A stretch of DNA of 5,275 bases from an uncultured Mucispirillum sp. (GCA_947177675.1 CAMWVK010000145.1:1-5275); one strand, 5' to 3'; shown: positions 1-5,274, numbered from the stretch's first letter. Translations and numbers: made by a program. The notes: generated by a model from the letters alone, not told the origin.

Positions 1-2
1 GA

Positions 3-83
3 AAGTCCTTGCGTCGCAAAAAACGCTCCCCTAAAAAGCAGGCTCTGAAAGACAAAGGGTGGTGGGATATTGCTCATATATAG
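3..83 (+). CDS. C-terminal end of an unidentified protein (partial, cut by left window edge)
   Basis: Of the three plus-strand frames this one stays open longest at the left edge: 26 codons ending in TAG at 81-83. The other two hit stops within the first 48 bases. The peptide begins with a strongly basic stretch (KSLRRKKRSPKKQ) and ends GWWDIAHI, which looks like a natural protein tail more than random AT-rich translation. The stretch is also visibly richer in G and C than the spacer that starts right after the stop. Too little is present to name a family, and I do not recognise it. It points in the same direction as glgA but lies 153 bases upstream, so it need not share its transcript. A chance open frame cannot be excluded. 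Confidence 0.5.
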   Translation, partial: KSLRRKKRSPKKQALKDKGWWDIAHI

Positions 84-105
84 ACAAGTGGTGAACATTA
101 GAAAC

Positions 106-133
106 TTGCATTATCAAATAATTGCAATATTAT
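106..133 (+). promoter_or_regulatory. Candidate sigma-70-type promoter for glgA
   Basis: TTGCAT (106-111) and TATTAT (128-133) are 16 bases apart and resemble a weak -35 and a fairly good -10 box. Transcription would start near 140 and give a leader of about 95 bases. Another -10-like hexamer, TATACT at 213-218, is too close to the ribosome binding site (226-232) to leave room for it in the transcript. In DNA this AT-rich, -10 matches arise often by chance, so this is only a candidate. Confidence 0.25.
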
Positions 134-236
134 TAATCAAAAAATGCAGGTAAAGCAGATAAAATATTTCTATTAGCCTTGTAATATAAAAATATATATG
201 TTATCTTAATACTATACTTTGATTTGAGAGGGTAAT

Positions 237-1697
237 ATGAGTAATATTAAAGTTTTATTTGTTGCAAGCGAAATAGAGCCTTATGCAAAAACAGGGGGGC
301 TGGCAGATGTTTCTTCTGCACTGCCAAAAGCATTAGCTGGTAAGGGGATTGAAGTAAAATCTGTTATGCCACTTTACTCAAAAGTAAATAGAGAAAAATA
401 CAAACTTAAAAAGGTTATGGATATGTCATGTGTTCATATGGGCAACTGTGAAGAATGGTATAGTGTATATCACACTACAGAGCCTTATGGCAACGATATA
501 TATTTTATAGAATTTAACAAATATTTTGACAGAGCGGGAATATATCATGAAAGCTCTGGCGAATATTCTGATAACCCTTACAGGTATGCTTTTTTCTGCC
601 GTGCTGCAATGCAGCTTGCAAAAGATTTAAACTTCCAGCCTGATATTATACACACGAACGACTGGCAGACTGGCTTTATACCATATTACCTTAAATGCGG
701 TGAAGATGCATTTTTCTGGGGCACTCGCTCAGTTATTACAATACATAATATTGGCTATCAGGGTAATTTTGATGCAAGTGTGCTTGATTATGCTAAAATA
801 TACCAGCAGGATTTTAATGCAGGTGCATTTGAATCTTTTGGCAGATTAAATATTTTAAAAGGCGGTTTAGCTTTTGCTGATAAAATTACAACAGTAAGCC
901 CTACTTATGCTCATGAAATAATGGGACCTGTTGGCTCTGGCGGTCTTCATGACCTTTTACGCAGCCGCTCTGCTGATTTATGCGGTATATTAAACGGTAT
1001 TGATACAAAAGTATGGAACCCAGCAAGTGATAAATTGATACCAAAACAATACGATATAAAAACATATAAAACAGGCAAAAAAGCAAATAAAAAAGCACTG
1101 CAAAAAATGTTTGATTTAAATGATGCACCAAATGTGCCGCTTTTTGGTTTTATTGGCAGGTTTGCTGCACAAAAAGGGCTTGGACTTTTAGCTGGGGCTG
1201 TAGAAAGAGCTGTGAACTCTATGGTGTGTCAGGTTGTTATATTAGGCTCTGGCGATGAAGATGCACAGTGGTATTTTGGCGGACTTCCTGCAAAATATCC
1301 GGGAAGAATTGGTGCATACATTGGATATGATGAAACACGCTCCCATTTAATAGAAGCAGGAAGTGATTTTTTCCTTATGCCTTCCCTTTATGAGCCATGC
1401 GGTTTAAACCAGCTTTACAGTCAGGTATATGGCACACTGCCTGTTGTGCGTGCAACTGGCGGACTTGATGATACTATTGACCAGTATGATGAATATAACG
1501 GCACAGGCACAGGCTTTAAATTTTATGATATTGACCCACAGGCTCTTTATAACACTATGGGCTGGGCAGTATCTACTTACTTTGACAGGCCAAAACATAT
1601 AGATAATATGATAAAACAGGCTATGAAAAAAGATTATTCATGGTCTATTCCTGCTGATTTGTATATAGGTATATACAAAGAGCTTTCTGGTAAATAA
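237..1697 (+). CDS. glgA: Glycogen synthase, ADP-glucose-dependent (GT5 family)
   Basis: The enzyme transfers glucose from ADP-glucose to the non-reducing end of a growing alpha-1,4-glucan (EC 2.4.1.21), the chain-extension step of cytoplasmic glycogen synthesis. The 486-residue length is close to the roughly 480 usual for bacterial GlgA, and both Rossmann-like halves are complete. Visible motifs are KTGGLADV (residues 18-25, the N-terminal nucleotide-sugar loop), HTNDWQT (139-145), TIHNIGYQG (168-176), NGIDTKVWNP (253-262), GRFAAQKG (307-314, supplying the conserved Arg and Lys that contact the sugar nucleotide), LGSGD (336-340), EPCGL (386-390, with the conserved acidic residue and Cys) and ATGGLDDT (406-413). 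GRF replaces the more common SRL before QKG, a tolerable variant. The ATG at 237 is well supported: GAGAGGG at 226-232 is a strong ribosome binding site, and the protein opens with the family-typical strand KVLFVASEIEPYAKTGG. No glgB or glgC is next to it, so the rest of the pathway must lie elsewhere. Confidence 0.97.
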   Translation: MSNIKVLFVASEIEPYAKTGGLADVSSALPKALAGKGIEVKSVMPLYSKVNREKYKLKKVMDMSCVHMGNCEEWYSVYHTTEPYGNDIYFIEFNKYFDRAGIYHESSGEYSDNPYRYAFFCRAAMQLAKDLNFQPDIIHTNDWQTGFIPYYLKCGEDAFFWGTRSVITIHNIGYQGNFDASVLDYAKIYQQDFNAGAFESFGRLNILKGGLAFADKITTVSPTYAHEIMGPVGSGGLHDLLRSRSADLCGILNGIDTKVWNPASDKLIPKQYDIKTYKTGKKANKKALQKMFDLNDAPNVPLFGFIGRFAAQKGLGLLAGAVERAVNSMVCQVVILGSGDEDAQWYFGGLPAKYPGRIGAYIGYDETRSHLIEAGSDFFLMPSLYEPCGLNQLYSQVYGTLPVVRATGGLDDTIDQYDEYNGTGTGFKFYDIDPQALYNTMGWAVSTYFDRPKHIDNMIKQAMKKDYSWSIPADLYIGIYKELSGK

Positions 1698-1712
1698 ATT
1701 TTTTAAATATTT

Positions 1713-1765
1713 CCCTGCTTATAATATTAAGCAGGGTCAGCTTATCGGAAAAATAATTTTTTTCG
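1713..1765 (+). terminator. Probable two-part transcription terminator downstream of glgA
   Basis: A perfect 8-bp inverted repeat, CCCTGCTT (1713-1720) with AAGCAGGG (1729-1736), starts 15 bases after the glgA stop and can extend by one A-T pair. It is not followed directly by a T run. Nine bases later a second inverted repeat spans 1746-1765 (CGGAAAAA against TTTTTTCG with one G-T pair), and its 3' arm contains seven T residues. Together they look like an intrinsic terminator in which the U tract is displaced from the GC-rich hairpin. The spacing is unusual, so termination efficiency is uncertain. The first hairpin could alternatively protect the 3' end of the mRNA. Confidence 0.6.
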
Positions 1766-1770
1766 CCAGT

Positions 1771-1800
1771 TTAGCTCAATAACTTAATTTTTAATATAAT
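1771..1800 (+). promoter_or_regulatory. Candidate promoter for the LRV-repeat protein gene
   Basis: TATAAT at 1795-1800 is a perfect -10 consensus. The hexamer at the matching -35 distance (TTAGCT, 1771-1776) is weak. Transcription would start near 1807 and leave a leader of about 75-80 bases. A second possibility is TATTAT at 1859-1864 with GTGACT (1834-1839) as -35, but its start point would fall almost on the ribosome binding site at 1876-1879. A promoter somewhere in this 185-base spacer is expected because a terminator-like structure precedes it. Confidence 0.3.
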
Positions 1801-1882
1801 AAATATTAATTATTTTAAATTCAAAAGCAATTAGTGACTTTTCGACAGTCTGTGGTTTTATTATGTGTAGTATATGGAGTAA

Positions 1883-4246
1883 ATGCTTATGCTCTTTAAA
1901 AGCAATGGCAAATTTGTAGATGATGTAACTGACAGTTTTAACAGGTTTGGTTTGCAGACAAAATTGGCAGAAAAAGGGGTATCAAAAAACACTCATAAGT
2001 TTGAAATGTATGATACTATTCATGATTCTGGGTATATTGCAGTAGCAGTTGATAAACCTTTTGGCAAAAATGCTGCAAATGAATGGAATAACTTAATAGA
2101 AAAAGACCTTATCCCTGCACTTATAAATGAAAATAATGCAAATACAAACCCTGCTTCAGCTTTGATAGTGCCATCAAAAGATATAGATATGGTTGAACAG
2201 CTTTTAAAGAAAAAAGGGCTGTCCCCTACTGTGTATCAGCTTTTTCCCGGATATGTGGTTGCTGGAATAAGCAAAAAAGATACCTCTAAAATAGTAGATG
2301 AATATTTAGCAAAACAAAGAGAAAGGGAAAAAGAAGATAATAAAAAAACTGAAGAAAAAAAGCCTGAAATACCGCCTGCTGCAAGTATAGAAACAAAAAA
2401 AGAAGAAACTGCAAAACAGAAAGAAGATATGCTTGCAAACCTTTCTAATATAAAAGAAACTAAAAGCAGCAGTCCTGATATAAAACCAGCAAAAAAAGAA
2501 CCAGTAAAAGAAACTAAAATAGAAAATACAAAAGACGCACCAAAACACAAGTCTTTATCTACTGCTAAAAAATTAGCAGCTGCTGCACTTTTGGGGACAT
2601 CGTTAGGGCTTGGTGCATTAAGTGCTCCTGATATTAAAGATAAAATAGATGACTATATGATGAGTACGGAAGAAAAAACAGAAAGAAAAGTATTAGATAA
2701 TGCTGCAAAAAAATATTTTGAAAATATAAAAAACGGGTTTCCAGAAGATGAGGAACTTTTAAAAATTATAGCAGAAAATCCACAGCTGGCAGGGGAGTAT
2801 ATTAATGAGCTTGCAAATACTCCAGTGCAGACTTATGCTTTAAAAAATAAATCAGCTGACCCTAATATGCTGCGAAAAAAAGCATCATCAGATGATGAAG
2901 CTGTCCGTGCTGCTGTTGCAGAAAACCCAAATACTCCGCCTGATATTTTAGAACACCTTGCAAAAGATAAATCAAATAATGTGCTTAAAGCTCTGGCTAA
3001 AAACCCGTCCATATCTAAAGATATGATGGAAAATTTAAGCAATTATTCAGGACTGCACAGTGATATGCTTGAAAACTCAGGCTTAACACCAGAAATTATG
3101 CGGAAAATTTCTGCAGGTAAAAACAGGGACTGCAATTTTAATAAAAAATATATGTCAAACCCATGCTTATCTATTGATGAAATACTTTATAATATAAATA
3201 ACCCAGACGAATGTGTGCGTATGGGGCTTGCTGCAAACCCAAAAACTCCACCAGAAGCAGTTGCCGCACTATCTAATGATAACAATCCACTTGTAAAAAA
3301 TACTGCATATAAACACCCTAATATGCCGCAGGAAAAATTAAATGAACTTTTCCCAGAAAGATGGGTGCCAGAACCTGATAATATTATAAAAGAAGCTGCA
3401 AAGCTGGCAGCACTTGAAAACCCTAATATAAGCCCAAAAATTAAAGAAAAAGCAATACTAATGGCTCCAGAAAAATATGCAAAAGCAGTTGCTGCAAATA
3501 AAAATGCAGGACATGATATGATTAATAAGCTGAAAAATATGGCTCAAGGCAAAAAAGGACTGGAAACTTTAATTTATTCTGCAAATGATATTAAAAACAA
3601 CCCAGAAAAGCTTTTAGATATTAAAAGGCAGATGGATAATAACAAAGAAACCGCAGATAAACCTGTTAGAAGAATGATGAATAAAGAGTTTGTAAATGAT
3701 GTTTACGACCCATATAAATTAATAGAAGATATGCGGAAGATTCCTTCAAAAAATAAAAAATATAATGTTAAAAAAGATAATGCAGACAGGCAGAATAATA
3801 ATACTGAAAGTAAAGCAGGTTATGAAAGTATTGTGCCTGATGCTGATGAAGTGCCAACAATATTAGATAAATTTGGCAATGCTCCAGAATATTTTGCATC
3901 TCAGCCACTTCCACCGTTAAAAAAAGGTGCCGTTTCATATAATCCAGATGCAGAAAGAGCAGCTCTTAAAACTGCTGATGACATTATTACTGACCTTATG
4001 AGTGATGTGCTGCCAGATATAGAAAAATCTATTAAAACAAGCTCATTTACTCCGCGAAATAATAAAGCTGGAAACAGCAGCACAGGTAATGCAGACAGTG
4101 GAAATAATGCAGCAGGCGGAATGCCTTCCATTACTAATGCAGTAAATAATAAATCAAATATTGAAAATAAATATTTAACAGGCAGACAGCAGGATATGTA
4201 TGAAAATGCCTGTAAAAAGATTGACGGATTACATAAGATGTTTTAG
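1883..4246 (+). CDS. Modular protein with variant leucine-rich (LRV-type) repeats and one hydrophobic segment; function unknown
   Basis: This 787-residue protein has five visible parts. Residues 1-145 form a mixed alpha/beta-looking domain I do not recognise. Residues 140-225 are a charged, Lys/Glu-rich linker. Residues 230-248 are a short Ala/Gly/Leu-rich hydrophobic segment, flanked by Lys on its N side and Asp on its C side. About 289-550 carry some ten degenerate 26-residue repeats with an AxNPxTP core. Residues 555-720 are largely helical, followed by an Asn/Gly/Ser-rich tail and a short basic end. LRV repeats are known to stack into a curved superhelix that binds partners. No N-terminal four-cysteine iron-sulphur signature, as in the Azotobacter LRV protein, is present; the only Cys are 417, 428, 444 and 777. 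There is no signal peptide. If the hydrophobic segment spans the membrane, the charge pattern puts the N domain in the cytoplasm and the repeats outside. GGAG (1876-1879) lies 3 bases before the ATG at 1883 and 9 before an in-frame ATG at 1889, so the second may be the true start. Gene: near certain; function: unknown. Confidence 0.93.
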   Translation: MLMLFKSNGKFVDDVTDSFNRFGLQTKLAEKGVSKNTHKFEMYDTIHDSGYIAVAVDKPFGKNAANEWNNLIEKDLIPALINENNANTNPASALIVPSKDIDMVEQLLKKKGLSPTVYQLFPGYVVAGISKKDTSKIVDEYLAKQREREKEDNKKTEEKKPEIPPAASIETKKEETAKQKEDMLANLSNIKETKSSSPDIKPAKKEPVKETKIENTKDAPKHKSLSTAKKLAAAALLGTSLGLGALSAPDIKDKIDDYMMSTEEKTERKVLDNAAKKYFENIKNGFPEDEELLKIIAENPQLAGEYINELANTPVQTYALKNKSADPNMLRKKASSDDEAVRAAVAENPNTPPDILEHLAKDKSNNVLKALAKNPSISKDMMENLSNYSGLHSDMLENSGLTPEIMRKISAGKNRDCNFNKKYMSNPCLSIDEILYNINNPDECVRMGLAANPKTPPEAVAALSNDNNPLVKNTAYKHPNMPQEKLNELFPERWVPEPDNIIKEAAKLAALENPNISPKIKEKAILMAPEKYAKAVAANKNAGHDMINKLKNMAQGKKGLETLIYSANDIKNNPEKLLDIKRQMDNNKETADKPVRRMMNKEFVNDVYDPYKLIEDMRKIPSKNKKYNVKKDNADRQNNNTESKAGYESIVPDADEVPTILDKFGNAPEYFASQPLPPLKKGAVSYNPDAERAALKTADDIITDLMSDVLPDIEKSIKTSSFTPRNNKAGNSSTGNADSGNNAAGGMPSITNAVNNKSNIENKYLTGRQQDMYENACKKIDGLHKMF
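2300..2557 (+). other. Lys/Glu-rich low-complexity linker within the LRV protein
   Basis: This encodes residues 140-225, an almost uninterrupted series of Lys, Glu, Asp, Pro, Ser and Thr with few hydrophobic residues (for example AKQREREKEDNKK, then KPAKKEPVKETK). It is likely a flexible or partly helical spacer between the N-terminal domain and the hydrophobic segment. The A-rich coding strand also produces long spurious open frames on the opposite strand, which should not be annotated. Confidence 0.8.
2570..2626 (+). other. Single hydrophobic segment, possible membrane anchor, within the LRV protein
   Basis: This encodes residues 230-248, KLAAAALLGTSLGLGALSA, about 18 residues with no charge after the first Lys. 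Basic residues (KHKSLSTAKK) precede it and acidic ones (DIKDKIDD) follow, matching the positive-inside rule for an N-in/C-out single-pass protein. It is rich in Ala and Gly and only moderately hydrophobic, so a buried helix or peripheral membrane contact is an alternative. Confidence 0.55.
2747..3532 (+). repeat. Array of about ten 26-residue LRV-type repeats (protein level)
   Basis: The Asn (or equivalent) of the AxNPxTP core falls at residues 299, 322, 348, 374, 398, 426, 452, 478, 513 and 539. Most steps are exactly 26 residues. The clearest units start VRAAVAENPNTPP (341), VLKALAKNPSISK (367) and VRMGLAANPKTPP (445), each followed by a hydrophobic helix ending near LAKD or LSND. This matches the LRV consensus pattern as I know it. 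At DNA level only the units at about 2920-2942 and 3229-3251 remain obviously alike, so the array is old and diverged rather than recently expanded. Confidence 0.8.
4058..4171 (+). other. Asn/Gly/Ser-rich low-complexity tail of the LRV protein
   Basis: Residues 726-763 are dominated by Asn, Gly, Ser and Ala (NNKAGNSSTGNADSGNNAAGG and onward). The segment is almost certainly disordered. It separates an amphipathic helical segment (about 685-720) from a short C-terminal stretch, LTGRQQDMYENACKKIDGLHKMF in outline, that looks helical and basic and may be a small docking element. No function can be assigned. Confidence 0.65.
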
Positions 4247-4259
4247 TATAAGATATAAT
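4221..4259 (+). promoter_or_regulatory. Candidate promoter(s) for the 186-codon gene, overlapping the 3' end of the LRV gene
   Basis: TTGACG (4221-4226) is 17 bases from TAGTAT (4244-4249), a fair -35/-10 pair inside the last codons of the LRV gene. A perfect TATAAT also lies at 4254-4259 but has no good -35 at standard distance. Either would let the small gene be transcribed on its own, but read-through from the LRV gene is equally possible because no terminator hairpin separates them. Confidence 0.3.
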
Positions 4260-4293
4260 TTAGATACTGTTTTAAATTATTATACACTATAAG

Positions 4294-4316
4294 TTTACGG
4301 AGCGACAGGGTAACCT
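4294..4316 (+). repeat. GC-rich leader element resembling part of the 5054-5076 repeat; sits where a ribosome binding site is expected
   Basis: This short element begins TTTACGGAGCGACAG and continues with GGTAACCT. It is much richer in G+C than the surrounding spacer. It aligns without gaps to 5054-5076 (TTTAGTGAGCGATAG, then CCGAACTT), with 12 of the first 15 bases identical and AAC plus a T shared in the rest. Its purine-rich parts, GGAG at 4299-4302 and AGGG at 4307-4310, end 24 and 16 bases before the ATG at 4327, too far for a normal Shine-Dalgarno site. A small AGG-GTAA-CCT hairpin can form at 4307-4316. Confidence 0.4.
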
Positions 4317-4326
4317 AAAATAAGCT

Positions 4327-4887
4327 ATGAGTGAAAAAGATATTAGGACGAAGCAGTCTTTTATAAATCTGATTACAAGAACAATGCGTTCTATGGAGCT
4401 GAAAATATTATTAAGCGGTATAGATTACAGCTCGCCTCTGCCTCATCTTGTGGCAGTTTATCCAGATAAAGAAAAATATTATCTTATAGAACCTATAAGT
4501 ATGGAATGTTTCAGTGAAGAAAGCCCTAGACTTTATAAGCAGGATGAGCATAAAGAAGTAAGACAGTATTGCTGCCGTCTTTTTAAAGACGACTGTGCAA
4601 AGGCTTCTGCTGTTGCCTCCATATTATGTGATTTGGCTGCAGGTGTTGAAATGTTTACATATAAACTTGTCGGCACTTATGAGCTTATATCAATGGCAAA
4701 ATATGCATGCCTTGCTGTGCCATGCAGTATGGAAAACAAAACCTGTGAAGCTCTTGATTATTTAAAACTGGAATACAGACCATTAAATGTGCTTGATAAA
4801 TTTACATTAATATTAATAGATAAAGTGCAGACTGCAAAACTGCCTGAAATTAAAAAGTTTATTAAGTTTATATTAAATAATAAGTAA
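4327..4887 (+). CDS. Cysteine-rich 186-residue protein of unknown family
   Basis: I do not recognise a family. The predicted protein is soluble: there is no signal peptide and no convincing membrane segment. It has a mixed alpha/beta pattern, with an N-terminal helix (about residues 8-30), strands around 40-55 (LVAVYPDKEKYYLIEPI), helices at 75-105 and 115-130, and a basic C-terminal helix ending in KFIKFILNNK. It carries eight Cys in 186 residues (61, 82, 83, 90, 101, 128, 133, 140), many for a protein with no export signal, but they do not form a standard CxxC zinc or iron-sulphur motif. The ATG at 4327 is the first possible start, because an in-frame TAA lies two codons upstream at 4321-4323. 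The nearest purine-rich sequence is 16 or more bases away, so translation initiation looks weak. Met20 (4384) has no better site. The gene lies 80 bases after the LRV gene on the same strand and its codon use looks similar, suggesting a shared operon or function. Confidence 0.88.
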   Translation: MSEKDIRTKQSFINLITRTMRSMELKILLSGIDYSSPLPHLVAVYPDKEKYYLIEPISMECFSEESPRLYKQDEHKEVRQYCCRLFKDDCAKASAVASILCDLAAGVEMFTYKLVGTYELISMAKYACLAVPCSMENKTCEALDYLKLEYRPLNVLDKFTLILIDKVQTAKLPEIKKFIKFILNNK

Positions 4888-4971
4888 ATATACTTATCCA
4901 AAATTTTATATTGCAGTCATTTTAAGCCTGATTTTAAAGGTGAAAAATCTAAATGATATATTGCAATAGTG

Positions 4972-4999
4972 AATAATATATTTAAATTATTTGTTTTTT
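4972..4999 (+). terminator. Weak A/T-only terminator candidate after the 186-codon gene
   Basis: AATAAT (4972-4977) can pair with ATTATT (4986-4991), and the 3' arm runs into TTGTTTTTT. The stem has no G-C pair, so it would be unstable and could easily be chance in this composition. No better terminator is visible between the stop at 4887 and the GC-rich block at 5001. Confidence 0.25.
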
Positions 5000-5000
5000 A

Positions 5001-5093
5001 GATACTTCGCTTTGCTGGCTCAGTATGACAATAAAGGGACAGTACGAGCTGTCTTTAGTGAGCGATAGCCGAACTTGCTTCTGCAGAGCGTAG
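5001..5093 (+). repeat. GC-rich block resembling a dispersed intergenic repeat
   Basis: By hand count 44 of the 90 bases at 5001-5090 are G or C, while only 2 of the 30 immediately before are. The left end, read on the minus strand, is TGTCATACTGAGCCAGC followed by AAAGCGAAGTATC. That resembles a TGTCATTCTGAGCGAAGC-type sequence I recall as a frequent intergenic repeat in several bacterial genomes. Inside, GACAG (5038-5042) pairs with CTGTC (5049-5053), and G-T pairs extend the stem outward. Part of the right half is echoed at 4294-4316. A 22-codon frame starting at the ATG at 5025 spans the block but has no ribosome binding site and is probably spurious. Whether the element repeats in the genome cannot be seen from this window. 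Confidence 0.5.
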
Positions 5094-5106
5094 TTTTTCA
5101 AATTTA

Positions 5107-5140
5107 TGGGGAGCATTTTTTGCAATGCAGGCATTTCCCA
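5107..5140 (+). other. Hairpin-forming inverted repeat
   Basis: TGGGGAG (5107-5113) pairs with TTTCCCA (5134-5140): four Watson-Crick pairs at the base, three of them G-C, then a G-T, an A-T and another G-T pair. A smaller TGC/GCA stem can form inside the loop (5121-5123 with 5131-5133). It lies between the GC-rich block and the ribosome binding site of the 11-codon ORF. No T run follows the plus-strand arm, so it is not a classical terminator in that direction. Confidence 0.35.
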
Positions 5141-5162
5141 ACCGAATAGAAAGGAAACAGAA

Positions 5163-5198
5163 ATGTATAGCTGGACTGAATTTGAAAATAAAGAATAA
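5163..5198 (+). CDS. Possible 11-codon micro-ORF (leader peptide or gene remnant)
   Basis: The ATG at 5163 is preceded by AAGGAA (5151-5156), a well-placed Shine-Dalgarno-like site with a 6-base gap. The frame encodes MYSWTEFENKE and stops at TAA 5196-5198. No plus-strand gene follows within the window, which argues against a leader peptide. The 5' end of a decayed gene, or chance, are both plausible. It is listed because the ribosome binding site is better placed than that of the 186-codon gene. Confidence 0.2.
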   Translation: MYSWTEFENKE

Positions 5199-5220
5199 AT
5201 TAACTAAGTTCCCATTACCA

Positions 5221-5274
5221 TTACTCTAAACTAACAGGCTTTTCTTTCATATAGTTTTCAAAATCAGTAGAATA
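5221..5274 (-). CDS. Possible C-terminal end of a minus-strand gene (partial, cut by right window edge)
   Basis: On the minus strand one frame is open from the window edge to a TAA at 5221-5223. It encodes YSTDFENYMKEKPVSLE, a plausible hydrophilic protein tail. At 17 codons it is too short to tell from a chance open frame or to assign to a family. If real, it would be convergent with the other genes of the window and would explain the absence of plus-strand coding at the right end. Confidence 0.35.
   Translation of the reverse strand, partial: YSTDFENYMKEKPVSLE

Noticed and set aside
213..218. TATACT as the -10 box for glgA
   Set aside because: Transcription would start at about 225, right at the ribosome binding site (226-232), leaving essentially no leader.
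901..1131. 76-codon minus-strand open frame
   Set aside because: It lies entirely inside glgA, whose reading frame is certain. The hydrophobic translation is a by-product of A-rich codons on the coding strand.
1404..1598. 64-codon minus-strand open frame
   Set aside because: It lies inside the conserved C-terminal half of glgA and has no independent support.
2236..2550. Two long minus-strand open frames (104 and 80 codons) rich in Phe and Ser, resembling membrane proteins
   Set aside because: They are antisense to the Lys/Glu-rich linker of the LRV gene. Reversed AAA/GAA codons read as TTT/TTC, giving artificial Phe/Ser-rich translations with no ribosome binding site.
2833..3042. 69-codon minus-strand open frame
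   Set aside because: It is antisense to the LRV repeats, whose regular 26-residue period proves the plus-strand frame.
3901..4131. 76-codon minus-strand open frame
   Set aside because: It is antisense to the C-terminal part of the LRV gene. The Asn/Gly/Ser-rich coding strand explains its Leu/Pro-rich reading.
1883..4246. Phage structural or tail-tape protein interpretation of the large gene
   Set aside because: Low-complexity linkers and the Ala/Gly hydrophobic segment can suggest this, but no phage genes surround it and the LRV repeat array is a better explanation.
1883..4246. Iron-sulphur LRV protein like that of Azotobacter
   Set aside because: The N-terminal region has no cysteine at all, so the four-Cys cluster signature is missing. 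No nitrogen-fixation genes are nearby.
5025..5093. 22-codon plus-strand ORF in the GC-rich block
   Set aside because: It has no ribosome binding site, and its sequence follows that of the repeat-like element rather than a protein.
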